Source of the DNA: Coptis chinensis
Taxonomy: Eukaryota > Streptophyta > Magnoliopsida > Ranunculales > Ranunculaceae
Assembly (NCBI GenBank): GCA_015680905.1
Contig: CM027377.1
Span: 14,470,501-14,534,500, forward strand
Direction: 5' to 3'
DNA length: 64,000 nt
Shown: positions 11,201 through 22,344 of the stretch, piece after piece
How positions within the stretch are numbered: the stretch's first letter is position 1
Layout: the number at the start of each line of letters is the position of its first letter
The notes under the pieces: generated by a model
The model's input: only the letters and a program-made list of their open reading frames with translations
What the model was told of the DNA's origin: nothing
The model's database searches: none
Position numbers and translations under genes: made by a program

Positions 11201-12690
11201 ATGCGTTTATGATGCTCTTAAAACATCTATGTGGCCTATAACTAAAATGGTAGTTCCACTGGTGATGCTTTTAGAGTTTCATGTAAATATTAGCTAGAGA
11301 AGATTTTCCTTTTTTTAGATGCTTCTCGATTATTCACCTCCCACTCGCTTTGGAGGAAAAGAAGAAAGGGTGCTCTTTTTTTAGTTCTGTAAGTTAATTT
11401 GTATGTCTGTTTGGTCTTTTACCCTTTCAGGCAGACTTCATAGAGGAACTTCTCCATGGCCGCTTAGTACGGGAACAACTTGTACCCACAGTGTTCACAG
11501 ACTACCGTTGGCAGGTTATCTCTTGTAAAAACAACATATTGTTCATAGAAAATAGTATTATTGTTTTTCTTTATACCCGGTAAAAAATTTATTGTTGTTG
11601 CAACAGTTCAACTGTTTTTAATCTTCTGTTACGTCCAAGAGAGGGGTTACAGGCACCTCACCTCTAGAAAAATTTCAAGAAAAAAAAATGGAACTAAGTT
11701 TACCCCATTTGTATATATGATAGGAGAAACAAAAGACTAGTAACATAGTTATCTTTATGTTGATAGTCAACTTTTGGCAGGTCATCTCTTGTCAGAAAAG
11801 GAAGAAAAAAAAGATTCTGAATTTCTGACAGATCACAGTGCAAACTCCAAAGTTTGATAGTCGGATGCATGAAAAACAAACGCTTTCTTTAATAACGCCC
11901 CTCTTCTAATGTCCATAAAAAGATGTGAACAATGGAATGCAATAGGGTCTTTAAGAAGTTCTAGATTGTTAATGAGAAGCCATTCTATTTTACCGTTTTT
12001 GCAACAAGTATTGATTGATTCACAAGGGTCCTTCTACAGCAATTGTCAGGATAAGGCCTAGAGATGGGAGTACTTTAGTACGTAAACATTGAGATAAGTG
12101 AATCCACTTGTCTTCATGTCAGAGAAAACACTAGTGTTTACCCCACAATTTGTTTATTGTGCTTTACGTAATTCTAAAACCTGCATCCTCGTTCCCTTGT
12201 TTTGGTAATCTTGTACAATTCAGTGTTTTTCAGATATCTTTATACTATGATTTGCTTATGATAATTTGCTAGTATGGTAGAAGTATTCTTGAGACCTGAT
12301 ATTGGCTCTAGTGTCTTGAAATGAATAGGTTAGCGTTGCCAACATAAGGTATAATGGGGTATACACTGCATATGATGAAGTAGCATCTAGAGGTTTGTCA
12401 TTGAAGTCACTAAAGAAATTACCCCATCATGTGATCACTCATGACAGCAAGGCAGCTTTTGGCTGTAGCATGTGTTGCACAATATGTTTGCAGGTATTAC
12501 TATCAGACTCTATAATAATCTGCTGTTGCAGTTACTATTAGTTATCCTAAACTTCTTATACTAGCAGGATATTGACGTCGGAGAAACTGTGAGGAGCTTG
12601 CATCGGTGCGGTCACATGTTTCATTTAATTTGCGTCGACAAGTGGCTTGTCAGACATGGCTCATGCCCAGTCTGCAGACAGAATGTATAG
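5288..12690 (+). CDS. NEP1-interacting-protein-like RING-H2 E3 ubiquitin ligase, five exons
   Basis: Exons 5288-5519, 7067-7245, 11431-11514, 12329-12493 and 12568-12690 join in phase with GT/AG borders to give 260 residues and a TAG stop. Residues 27-56 are Ser/Gly-rich. About 58-115 is a Gly/Ala-rich hydrophobic segment ([49 protein letters not shown]), probably membrane-inserted. The C-terminal RING-H2 runs C215-x2-C218-x15-C234-x-H236-x2-H239-x2-C242-x10-C253-x2-C256, with a conserved P254, ending SCPVCRQNV. This layout is that of the NIP1/NIP2 (ATL26/ATL25) group, membrane RING ligases reported to contact the plastid RNA polymerase NEP; the exact substrate is unknown. All metal ligands are present and no frame break was seen. 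Intron 2 (4185 bp) is enlarged by nested MITEs. The start is the first in-frame ATG of the exon and matches the family's usual length. Confidence 0.9.
7949..9799. mobile_element. Tourist-like MITE with about 0.9-kb inverted arms (element B), nested in A
   Basis: Flanked by TTA at 7946-7948 and 9800-9802, with termini GAGCATCATCAACGC and GCGTTGATGATGCTC. The two halves are near-mirror images: about 7949-8876 pairs with about 8928-9799 around a spacer of about 50 bp. Shared marks are a GACACCTCAGC block near each end, GGGAATAGTTGTCCCGT blocks, and TTCCAGTAATATTTCCCCGC near 8180 and inverted near 9560. The central spacer itself starts with a TTAGAGCATCATCAACGC motif, as if an end had been copied into the middle. 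The ORFs inside are shadows. Transcribed as intron RNA it would fold into a very long hairpin. Confidence 0.8.
10177..11217. mobile_element. Tourist-like MITE with about 0.5-kb inverted arms (element C), nested in A
   Basis: TTA flanks at 10174-10176 and 11218-11220, with termini GAGCATCATCAACGC and ATGATGCTC. The arms meet near 10690. The subterminal GACACC/CTCAGC block and the AACAGCGAGATAAACTCAAG block are shared with element B, so B and C belong to one family. Each arm carries the same short coding-like piece, starting [16 protein letters not shown] on the plus strand at 10509 and inverted near 10870. I suggest each arm is a copy of the 5' end, leader plus first codons, of a longer parent element. 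That is inference. Confidence 0.8.
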
Positions 12691-13196
12691 CATAAGCTGT
12701 ATGCTTTTTGTACAGAAAGTTCCTGAGGCAGATACAGAAGCAGTTGGGGCTCAGATTTTCTTCAATCTCGTGTGATTGTGTTGGTGTATAGTTTACATAT
12801 AGTTTTTCATGTAATATAGAACTTATCTAAGACTCTGTATAGAAGTAAAATGTAATCGTCCCCATCATGCAAAATGTTTCTTGAATCTTCCTTCAAAGCA
12901 AAGTTTTTGTGTAAAATTATATCGTAACCATGCATAATATTATGTCCATTTTTGCTGAAGTACGACAATCAGTCTCACAGGCTGCATTACATGCTGGATG
13001 CTAACCTGAGCTCAATTGCACAAGGATGTAATTTAGCTGGCTGAGGTCCTTGATGTAATAATGATAAACAGCTAGCTTCTTCACTTGTGGCAGTAGTATT
13101 TGATTCAATTTGTTGTTCTTGCTCTGTTCAATTAAACTTTCAGCATTTTTACCATCTTTTCCACGAAAATTCTTATATATAAATGTACAGTACTAA
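12691..13196. other. 3' flank of the RING-H2 gene
   Basis: About 500 bp after the stop, T-rich and with TGTAAT/AATAAT motifs expected of a plant 3' UTR and polyadenylation region. No gene seen. Confidence 0.5.
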
Positions 13197-13680
13197 GAGC
13201 ATCTCTAGGTGGTGGTAGTATTTCCTTCAAATTTGAAGGTGAAATTTGGAGAAATTGGATGCAAAGTCGTCGCAAATATTATTCGCAAATTTGGAATATG
13301 GGTAATTTGTGCGACATTGATACTATCGCGCGATATTACCACTGTCGTCCACAAGTTGAAAAAAAAACTCTTGCGACATTTCCACTGTCGCACCAAATTG
13401 AAAAAGTAAAAAAAAAAAAAAAAAATCGCGCGATAGTACCACTAGCGCGTGGTGCTGGTCAAAGTAAAAAAAAATTTGTGGCGACATTTGCAATGGCGCT
13501 CGACATTACTACTGTCGCTCCACATCCGCATCCAAAATGCCAAATTTGCGAACAAGAATGCGGCTGGACAGGTGATGCGACCGAATTTGTTTTCACCTAG
13601 AGTTGGAATTTCAAAAAAAATCGAATTTTAGAAGCAAATTTAAAAAATTTGGAAGGTGATACTGCCACCTAGAGATGCTC
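13197..13680. mobile_element. Tourist-like MITE (element D)
   Basis: Termini GAGCATCTCTAGGTGG and CCACCTAGAGATGCTC form a perfect 16-bp inverted repeat, flanked by TAA at 13194-13196 and 13681-13683. It is 484 bp long and the inner arms are also partly inverted. No transposase. The open frames across it, including one of 113 codons, are by-products of the simple composition. It lies about 500 bp past the stop of the RING-H2 gene. Confidence 0.85.
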
Positions 13681-13683
13681 TAA

Positions 13684-14979
13684 GTCTGCAAGTCAATTGG
13701 TTTATTGTGCAGATGGTAAGCAGATTGAACTCATATTCACATCTATCTAATTTGTATTGTGGAAATGGTAAGCAGATTGAACTCACTTTTTTTAATATTC
13801 AATCTTAACCAAAAGAGTCGCTGCCTGATTTTGAGATTTCGTGAAATGTCTAAATTGGCCTGTTTATAAATGGTTGGTTATATTTCCACTTAAGGGTATA
13901 ATGGAGACGCCATAGTATTAGAATAAGTGAAATGGCTAAAACACTCTCCGAAATTTTTGGTTAAAATTGGTTTCATATATGATTTGAGGGTATAGTTGGA
14001 AAGAAGATTAGGATGCTGAATTTAATGGAATGAAGGATAATCTCGAACCAAAACAATGGCGGCATGGAGTCATCTAATTACTCCTCGACGACTTCCAACT
14101 TGAACAGCATCATCAGCGTTCCAAGCCGATGCTGCTAGGCTTATCCAGCAACTGGAATTACAAATTAATTAGAAATAGATTTGAATTGGAAGCTGTTCAA
14201 TTCCTAGTTGGTGCTCTGTATATACATGATAATGAAACAAAAAAATCAATCTAAAAGATCTCATATATATGATGATACCAATCATACCATCGAAACCCTA
14301 ACAAGAAAATTAAAAAAAATAATTGAAGAAAGAACACGTACCAGTAAAATTAATGGTTGATGAGAATAATAAAGGAAGAGAACCAAAATGTGGTTGTTTG
14401 GGTGAGAGCGGACAAGATATACAAACCCTGATATCTTTGGCGCAAGTGGTAGATTTTGACGCCATTGATAAATTGTGAGTCCATAGTTCCCATATTCCCA
14501 TATCCATAGTTCTGTTGGATCAACATTTGTCTCTCAAAGACTTCGTAAAAGAACATGGGGTATGTTTAGAATCCAATTCTAATGGATTCCAAACCTCCCA
14601 AACTGCCCAAAAGTGGGTGTTCCACCAAGGATTTTAACTAATTTCATTCCTCAAATGTGATTCCAGGTAAACAAATGCACTCTTAGACTGCGTTTGTTTT
14701 AGTGGAAAAGAATGGAAATGAAAGGAAAAGTTTAGGATGGGTCTTTTCTCATGGGAAAGAAAATTTTGGAAAGAAAAGGTTTTTGGTTTTGTGGCTCAGA
14801 AAAGAAAAGAATAATGGTTGTTTTCTTTTTCTTTTCCTAACTTTTGCATAACAAACAGTATTAGAAAAGTGAAAGAAATGAAACGTTGCATGAAAAAGAT
14901 GTTTCTTTTCTTAAATTTTTGCCTAACAAATAACAAACCTGATTGATTCCATTCCTAGGTTTTCATTTCATTTTCCAAC
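13684..14979. other. Intergenic stretch, no recognised gene
   Basis: Contains a short direct duplication (ATGGTAAGCAGATTGAACTC at about 13712 and 13767). A minus-strand open stretch at 14310-14556 ends at a donor-like GTACGTG but matches no family I know. 14558-14692 may be a small decayed inverted-repeat element (GTATGTTTAGAATCC versus GATTCCAGGTAAACAAATGC). 14690-14960 is a GAAAAG-rich tract. Confidence 0.4.
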
Positions 14980-15061
14980 TTTATCAAATAGACAACAACA
15001 AGATATTTTTCTCATTCTGAGTTTATCAAATAGACAACAACAAGATATTTTTCTCATTCTG
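14980..15061. repeat. 42-bp tandem duplication
   Basis: TTTATCAAATAGACAACAAC and what follows through CTCATTCTG occurs twice head to tail (14980 and 15022) with no visible difference, so the duplication is probably recent. Confidence 0.8.
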
Positions 15062-15321
15062 TTTCCCTTCCTATTCCATATATTCCATATTGGACCACTC
15101 TTGGGTTTTCCTTTCCTGGAGTGAGTTCTCCTCTATTGCATGGGTACGCCCTAATTTTCCTCAGATCGCGTGCAGGTGTCCCGGACGGACAACGGGGACG
15201 GACACACAAGCAAAACAGACCCTAATTCTCGATGTCGCCCGTGTCCAAATCGTGCATTTTGTGTCCAAACAAGACACTCCGTCCCGTACCCATGCAACAC
15301 AGGAGTTCTCTTATTATGCTT

Positions 15322-15420
15322 GGAAATTGGAATGACACTTAACAGTGAAAGCAATGCTAGTTTATATCGGAAATTGGAAATTGGAAATTGGAAATTGGAA
15401 TGACACTTAACAGTGAAAGC
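15322..15420. repeat. 31-bp direct repeat bounding a 7-bp microsatellite
   Basis: GGAAATTGGAATGACACTTA with the following 11 bases occurs at 15322-15352 and 15390-15420. The second copy is preceded by about four GGAAATT units. Replication slippage at GGAAATT is the simple reading. Confidence 0.75.
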
Positions 15421-15469
15421 TCGGCTGCTCCCAGAACAAGTCAAGCGCCACAATTGAAAGTGTTGATTG

Positions 15470-16048
15470 TGTTGGAATCTTCATGTGTATTTCAAATACT
15501 TGTGTGTTGTTTAGTCCCACATTGGTGAACCACCACTAGGAAATGAGGTATATGAGGTGAACCTCTAACATAAGGGCGTGCCCTTAGGGTACAAAGGCTT
15601 TTGTGTTAGGAGGGAGGACTCACCCAAAGCCACACCCGCCCGCCCCGCACCGAGTCGTGTCGTGGGCTTGGGCTTGGGCTGTTTGTCTAGTGGGTAGTGG
15701 ATTACCAATTGCCTAAACTTGGTTTTGCTTTTGCAACTTCTATATTGAGAGAGAGTCGTCGTTGCCTCCATTGGGTAGTGGATTACCTCTCCACCATAGA
15801 AGAGTTAATATTCAATTCTTAAATCTTCTTCTCTTCTTCTAGTGCAAAGAGAAGTTATATTGCCGTTTCTAGATTGAATCCCGTTTCTAGTGCAAAGTCG
15901 ATGCTCGTTAACCATTGAATCCATTGAGGAAGAGGGCATCGAAATCTTTCGCACCATTGGAAGGACGATGACTGACTAATAAGCGCCTTGGCTATTACCG
16001 TTATTCTCGTCCTTGTCTTCTATTGTTTTCTTTTATCCGCATACAACA
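15470..16048 (+). repeat. 5' LTR of the copia fossil
   Basis: Begins TGTTGGAATCTTCATGTG and ends CATACAACA. It matches the 3' LTR over its first 250 bp or so and again in its last part. Confidence 0.85.
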
Positions 16049-16067
16049 ATCTTAAGGAAAGAACAAG

Positions 16068-19000
16068 ATGTCTACACTGTTGACACCACGCCGATCAAAG
16101 AAACTAGTGCGAGTCATGGAAGTAACTTCGTCTATGAGAGATGCTGCACCTCTACTGAATGCTCGCAATTTACCTAATGTGTCAAAGATTGAATCCTTCA
16201 ACGGTTCACACTTCAAGAGATGGAGAGAAAGGGTGTTCACAGCCCTAGATGTACTCAACTATGCAAAGTATCTCACTGATACAGCACCCGTGGAGGGTTC
16301 TAATGATTTCGAAAGAAATCAAGCTGCTTGGCTCAATGGGAATAAGGTATGTCGTCATGCTATTTTGAGTACTTTGTCCAATGAGATTTTTGATATTTAT
16401 TGTTCAAATAAGAATGCACATGATATATGGGAGAGTTTGAACAAGAAATACATAATAGAGGATGCTGGTACTCAGAAATATGCTATTGGGAATTTTCTAA
16501 AGTTCCATATGAGAGAGGATAGAGATGTAACGTCTCAAATCCATGATTTTCATGTGCTGATTAATGATTTGAAAACTGAGGGTATTAATTTACCCGAATC
16601 CTTTGTTGCTGGATGTTTGATTGAGAAACTCCCCGAGTCTTGGAAACACTATAAAAATAGTATGAAGCATAAAGCGTAAGCGGAATGACTCTTGAGGATG
16701 TGATCATTCACATTCACATGTAGAGGAAAAGAACAAGACTCGGGATGAGGTGTTGTCTAAGGAATTTCATTCTAAAGCCAATATCGTTGAAGGTAATCCC
16801 AGCAAATCTAACAAAACCTCTAAGAAGCAGAAGTCCAACAAAAATAAGAATTTCAAGGTCAAAGGCACTTCTTTTAAAAGGAGTGGTACTGGCAATGGAA
16901 ATTGTTATGTTTGTGGTAAACCTGGACATAGGGCTTTTCAGTGCAGACACAAGAAAGACACTGATGATCCTCCCAATGCTAATCTAGTTGAGGGAGATGA
17001 TATTGTTGCTGCTGTCGTGTCACAAGTGTTCATAGCCACTGGGAAGAGGAACTGGGTACTAGATTCTGGTGCCACCCGCCACGTCTGTGGTGATGTTGAA
17101 GCCTTCTCAGATTACATACTAGTGAAAGATGAAAAGGTCTATATGGGTGACTCTAGGTCTGTTCCTATTGAGGGAACATGCAAGGTTCTTCTGAAGTTAA
17201 CCGGGGAAAACCCTTTCACTTAGTAATGTTCTTCATGTTCCGAGATTCGGCCGAATCTGATTTCAATGTCCCTACTTGAAAAGTCAAGGTCAAGGTGACT
17301 TTTGAGAGTGACAAGTTTGTTCTGACAAAGAATGAGGGTTTTGTTGGTAAAGGTTATTGTAATAACAGTGGTCTTTTCATGTTGAATGTACTTGACAACA
17401 TTATTATTAATAAGAATGAATCTGCTTCTGCTTATTTGCTTGACTCTTTTAATATATGGCATGGTAGACTAGGACATGTGAATGTTCAGTATATGAAAAG
17501 GATGAAAGCATGTGGTTTATTGTCTAATATTTCTGATTTTTCTAATGATAAATGTGAGATATGTGTTGAGAGTCTGAGACTAAAGCCACGAAGAAACCCT
17601 GTAGAACTATGTCTAGAGATAAAACTGAATTACAAACTCTTATTCATACGGATTTGGGTGAATTCAGAAGTACCATGTCTAGAGGGGGGAAGTTTTATTA
17701 TATTACATTCATAGATGACTTCTCTAGGTACACCATGGTATATTTACTTAGACACAAGCATGAGGCAGGTGAGATATTTCTCAAGTACAAAGTGAAGTTG
17801 AAAACCGGCTTAAGCTGTAAGATTAAGAGACTTCGGCCCCGATAGGGGTGGAGAATATGAGTCTAACCCCTTCCGGGACTTTTGTGACAAGAGTGGCATT
17901 ATTCATGAGACTACTCCACCATACTCTCCTGAGTCTATTGGAGTAGCCGAAAGGAAAAACAGAACACTTAAAGAGATGATGAATGCTATGCTTGTAAGTT
18001 CTGGAGCTTCCCCGAACTTGTGGGGAAGCAATCCTATCTGCTTGCCATATACAGAATAGGATACCCAACAAGAAAACAGGGAATAAGACACCATATGAGT
18101 TATGGAAAGGTCATGTACCTAACCTGACATATTTAAAAATGTGGGGGTGTCTTGCTAAGGTTCTTGTGAACGAACCTAAAAAGAGAAATTGGGACCTAGA
18201 ACCTGTTGATTGTATGTTCATTGGTTATGCTCATAATAGTCGCATATAGATTTTTAGTAGTAAAATCTGATAATAACCTTGTCGATGCTAACACTATTAT
18301 AGAGAGTAAAAAATGCTGATTTCTTTGAAAATTTGTTTCCTTTGAAAATTGGCATTGAGAGGTTGGTAGCTCTAGTGAACAACAATCAATGAGATCCCGA
18401 AATTTCTGAACAAGAAATTCGGAAGAGTAAAAGAGACAGAAATCCACCAATTTTGGTGATGACTTTTTACACATTTCTTCTTGATGATGATCTGTGGACG
18501 TATAATGAGGCAATCGGTTCTCGAGATGCACCTTTCGGAAGGATGCTATACACTCGAGCTAGATTCGATTATAGCTAATCACACATGGGAGATAGTTGAT
18601 CTACCTCACGGGTTAAACCTATAAGTTACAAGTGGATCTTCAAAAAGAAATTGAAACTAGATGGTTCCATTGAGAAATACAAGGCTAGACTTGTAGTCAA
18701 GGGTTCTCGAGGAAGAAAGGCATTGACTATTTTGATACTTATGCTCCCGTGAACTAGGATTTCTTCTATAAGAGTTTAATGGCTCTAGCTGCTATTCATA
18801 ATTTATTTATTCATCAAATGGATGTAAAAACTGCATTTTTGAATGGTGATCTTGATGAAGAAATATATATGATGCAGCCTGAGGGTACGATAGTACCGGG
18901 GAATGAGCATAAAGTATGCAAGTTAGTTAAGTCTTTATATGGGTTGAAACAAGCGCCAAAACAATGGCATGAAAAGTTTGATAGTGTCATGATGTCTAAT

Positions 19001-20010
19001 GGATATCACATAAATGATGTTGATAAATGTATTTACTTCAAATCTTTTGATGTGAATTCATATGTGATTATCTGTCTATATGTGGATGACATGTTAATCA
19101 TGAGTCCTAGCCTTGATGTTGTGAGAAACACCAAGATGTTTTATCCTCCCAATTTGAAATGAAGGATTTGGGAGAAGGCTGATGTGATTCTTGGAATCAA
19201 AATCATCGAAAACTTGATGATGGCTATACGCTTTCACAAGAGCATTATGTTGAGAAGTTTTTGAAGAAGTTTAACTTTTATGATAGTAAGCCTGTCGACA
19301 CCTTATGAGGCAAATAGTGAACTTCAGGAAAAATGCTCAACATGGTGTACTCCGATCTAGATATGCCCAAATTATTGGTAGTCTCATGTACTTGATGAAT
19401 TGCACTAGACCTGACATTGCTTATGCAGTTAGCAGGCTAAGCAGATACACTCATTGTCCTAGTCAGGAACATTGGAGTGCGTTAGAGAGATTAGCCAAGT
19501 ACTTGAGAGGAACAATGAATTACGGCATAAGGTTTAGACAAACTCCACCTGTGATAGAGGGTTATTGTGATGCAAACCGGATATCCGATTCTCATGATAT
19601 CAAGTCCACTAGTGGTTATATTTTCACCCTAAGGTGGAGGTGCGATCGCTTGGAAATCTTCTAAGCAGACCTTGATAGCTCGTTCAACCATGGAGTCCGA
19701 GCTTATTGCTTTAGATAAAGCAAGTGCTGAGGCTGAGTGGCTTAGAAACCTCTTGGCAGATCTTCCTATTGGTACAAAACCGCCTCCGTACCATGCATCA
19801 GGGATCGGCCGCGAATAGCAAAGGCAAAGAGCAAATTGTATAATGGGAAAAGCGGGCATATTCGATGCGAGACTACTATCTATAAAGCATTTCTTTGGAA
19901 TCTGGAGTTGTGGCTCTAGATTATGTGAAGTCAGAGTTAAATTTGGCCGATCCTCTGACAAAGCCACTTAACAGGAGACAAGTGGTTGATACGTCGAGGG
20001 GGATGGGATT
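16068..20010 (+). pseudogene. copia gag-pol remnant
   Basis: Gag (about 16068-17010) has the UBN2-type core (FNGSHFKRWRERVFTALDVL, HDIWESLNKKY) and a CCHC zinc knuckle CYVCGKPGHRAFQC near 16903-16945. The protease motif WVLDSGATRHVCGD is near 17052-17095. The pre-integrase block (WHGRLGHVNVQYMKRMKACG) is near 17457-17520 and integrase runs to about 18240. Reverse transcriptase (MDVKTAFLNGDLDEEIYM; LYGLKQAPKQWHEKF; CLYVDDMLIM) is at about 18780-19140, and RNase H ([19 protein letters not shown]) begins near 19560. It is a fossil with several breaks. Confidence 0.85.
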
Positions 20011-20659
20011 ATTGCCTTAGATAGAGGGCGACACTGACGGCAACCCCACCTATGTGATTGGAGATCCCATGAAGTAGGTTCAAAGGGAAAAACAAGTCAC
20101 CTCGTCGCTCTGGTATGCTATTGTCTTTCTTTGAGACGTCCCACCCTATGACTAGATAGCATTTTTGTATACTTTGTATAACTTGAATAGCAATGAGAAA
20201 AAGGATGAGTTAAGTTACTCTTAATGGAATCCATAGTCCATTATTTTATGAGATAGTGTATTTTAACTGCTATGTAAACTTGATGGATATCCACCTACGT
20301 GAATGTAGAACTGGGTCGGTTCTTATGAGTATTCAGGCAAATACTCTAGAGCATTCACATAACACAGGAAGCGCAAGGGCCAAAAAGCGCAACACCGCAG
20401 AACAGGCATATAATGAAGGAGCAATGTGGGTGCATGTCCTCTATTTTACTACAAGGGAATGTTGGTTCAAAGATTTTTTAATCCACCACTTTCACGTATT
20501 ATAAGACATGTTACCCTATGATGGGTTCAAGCCCGAAAAAGCACCAAGATCTTATGCATTGTTTTTTCGATTCTCTCGGCATTTTGTTAACCCATTTCTT
20601 TTGTAATATCCTATTTCAAAATAGTGGGGGACTATAAGTATTTTGAAATAGTGGGGGAT

Positions 20660-21501
20660 TGTTGGAATCTTCATGTGTATTTCAAATACTTGTGTGTTGT
20701 TTAGTCCCACATTGGTGAACCACCACTAGGAAGTGAGGTATATGAGGTGAACCTCTAACATAAGGGCGTGCCCTTAGGGTACAAAGGCTTTTGTGTTAGG
20801 AGGGAGGACTCACCCAAAGCCACACACGCGCGCGCCCGCCCGCCCCGCACCGAGTCGTGTCGTGGGCTTGGGCTTGGGCTGTTTGTCTAGTGGGTAGTGG
20901 ATTACCAATTGCCTAAACTTGGTTTTGCTTTTGCAACAAGTTTCGGCTAAGCTAGAGTTCTACTTCGATTTGGTTTTGTGAAACCGAATTAGAGAGGTGT
21001 CCTTCTCCATCTATGATTCGATCATACCTCTATATAAACACCGCGTGTTCATAAGAGAGATCAATTACGTAACGTAGAGAGAGAGAGAGAGAGTGAAGAG
21101 AGAACTCGCGGTATCTGATACGCCTGCCGCCGCTTCTATATTGAGAGAGAAGATTTAAGTCGTCTTTGCCTCCATACACACCAATGAAAACAGAGGATAC
21201 TCCGCTTCTCTCCACCCATCCACCATTAAGTCTTTAATTAAGTCTTTAATTACTTTCTTCTTCTTCTTCCGGCCACCGAGAGAGAGTTATATTGTCTGTT
21301 CTAGAGGGTAGTCCGTTCTAGTGCAAAGTCGATCGCTGTTAACCATTGAATCCTCGCGGAGGAAGACGCCATCGTTGCCTTTCTCGCACCATTGGAAGGG
21401 CTTAAATCTTTTCCTTAAGGGCGCCTAATCCGCTACTTTGGTTATTTATTACTATTATTCGTCCCTTGTCTTCTATTGTTTTTTTTTATCTGCATACAAC
21501 A
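20660..21501 (+). repeat. 3' LTR of the copia fossil
   Basis: Begins TGTTGGAATCTTCATGTG just after a purine tract and ends CATACAACA next to the GATTG duplication. It contains a short (GA)n run near 21080. Confidence 0.85.
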
Positions 21502-21506
21502 GATTG

Positions 21507-22344
21507 TTTATGCATTGTGTTGGTTGCTTTAGAAATAATTTGCTTGTTTGATAACCAATTGAAAGTCTATATATTGTACTCCCAAGCTTTGAGAAATACG
21601 TTGTCTGTATTGCACTCTCAACACGTTGGTTCTTGTTAACTTATACTTTTTGTTTATGATACATCATTTTAACTCTTCTTTTTACATCATTTCGTTGTGA
21701 ATCCGGACGACCTCTGATATGCAGAAAGCCAGCAATTGCTTGTTAGAAAAATGGACTTGTACAAATCCATTGAGATATGAATGAGTAATTTGTCTCCCAA
21801 GTTACCCCACTTGAGATGAAATGGTTTCACTTGAAACAATACGTAAAGAGAGAAAAACCTTTTTCGAAAGGGTGCACTGGTTTGAAACAGTGCATTATGC
21901 CGAAAAGGTGCGACATTTCGAAATAGGCATTGGTTCGAAATAGTATATTATGCCGAAAAGGTGCGACCTTTCGAAATAAGCACTGGTTCGAAACAGTGCT
22001 TTATGCCGAAATGGTGCGTCCTTTCGAAACATATGGTTTTTCAAAGAGGTGCCCAACTTTTTCAAAGAGTCACCGTGTTGTTTCGAAAAGACACTTCTCA
22101 CCTATAAATAGTGGATGAATTGGGAGAGAAAGACACACACTAGATCACACAGAGTTCTGATCTTTTTCTTCTCCCCCTGTTCTTAGTCAAATACTATGTT
22201 GAGTTCCAAATAATGTGTTTGCTGATACCTGGGCGGAAGGCACCGAGTCAAGATATCGACGTTTTTCTAACTATCGTCTTTTTACAGTTAAATAGGAAAT
22301 CTTAAGTTAGTAATATTAGCTTCCTAACTATCGTCTTTTTACAG
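21507..22344 (+). other. Possible remnant of another LTR, with tandem repeats
   Basis: About 21868-22040 holds three head-to-tail copies of a 53-bp unit, each with ATGCCGAAAAGGTGCG and TTTCGAAA motifs (CCGAAA at about 21900, 21953 and 22006). Just downstream is a TATA-like CCTATAAATAGTGG (22100) and a leader-like stretch with CTGGGCGGAAGGCACCG. This promoter-like order is common in plant LTRs, but no second copy or boundary was found. A 22-bp phrase, CTAACTATCGTCTTTTTACAG and one more base, occurs at about 22268 and 22324. The LTR assignment is tentative. Confidence 0.35.

Larger units (their letters stand above)
7649..11270. mobile_element. Outer Tourist-like MITE (element A), host of two nested MITEs
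   Basis: The ends are inverted: GAGCATCACCAGTGG at the left, CCACTGGTGATGCTT at the right. TTA flanks both sides (7646-7648 and 11271-11273), the target duplication of PIF/Harbinger (Tourist) elements. Arm sequence such as TGTCTTTTATGTCCAAAA near 7797 is matched inverted near 10011. The element's own sequence is 7649-7948, 9800-10176 and 11218-11270; the remainder is two later insertions (B and C). It lies in intron 2 of the RING-H2 gene. No transposase is visible. Confidence 0.75.
15465..21506 (+). mobile_element. Ty1/copia LTR retrotransposon, fossil copy with target duplication
   Basis: The element spans 15470-21501, begins TGTTGGAATC, ends CATACAACA and is flanked by the 5-bp duplication GATTG (15465-15469, 21502-21506). 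The parts run in copia order on the plus strand: gag, protease, integrase, reverse transcriptase, RNase H, then a purine tract (GTGGGGGAT) just before the 3' LTR. The integrase-before-RT order and the motif CLYVDDMLIM place it in Ty1/copia. The copy is broken, with more than half a dozen breaks judged by eye. The starts of the two LTRs look very alike, so the insertion is probably fairly recent, although the two LTRs differ in length. Confidence 0.9.

Noticed and set aside
13259-13600. 113-codon plus-strand ORF
   Set aside because: Lies wholly inside MITE D; no family resemblance.
14310-14556. Minus-strand exon-like ORF with a GTACGTG donor
   Set aside because: No family and no partner exon seen; kept only as a note in the intergenic entry.
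15151-15453. 100-codon minus-strand ORF
   Set aside because: Spans simple repeats next to the copia LTR, no motif.
21868-22040. CRISPR-like regular repeat
   Set aside because: Head-to-tail units without unique spacers in a plant genome; an ordinary tandem repeat.
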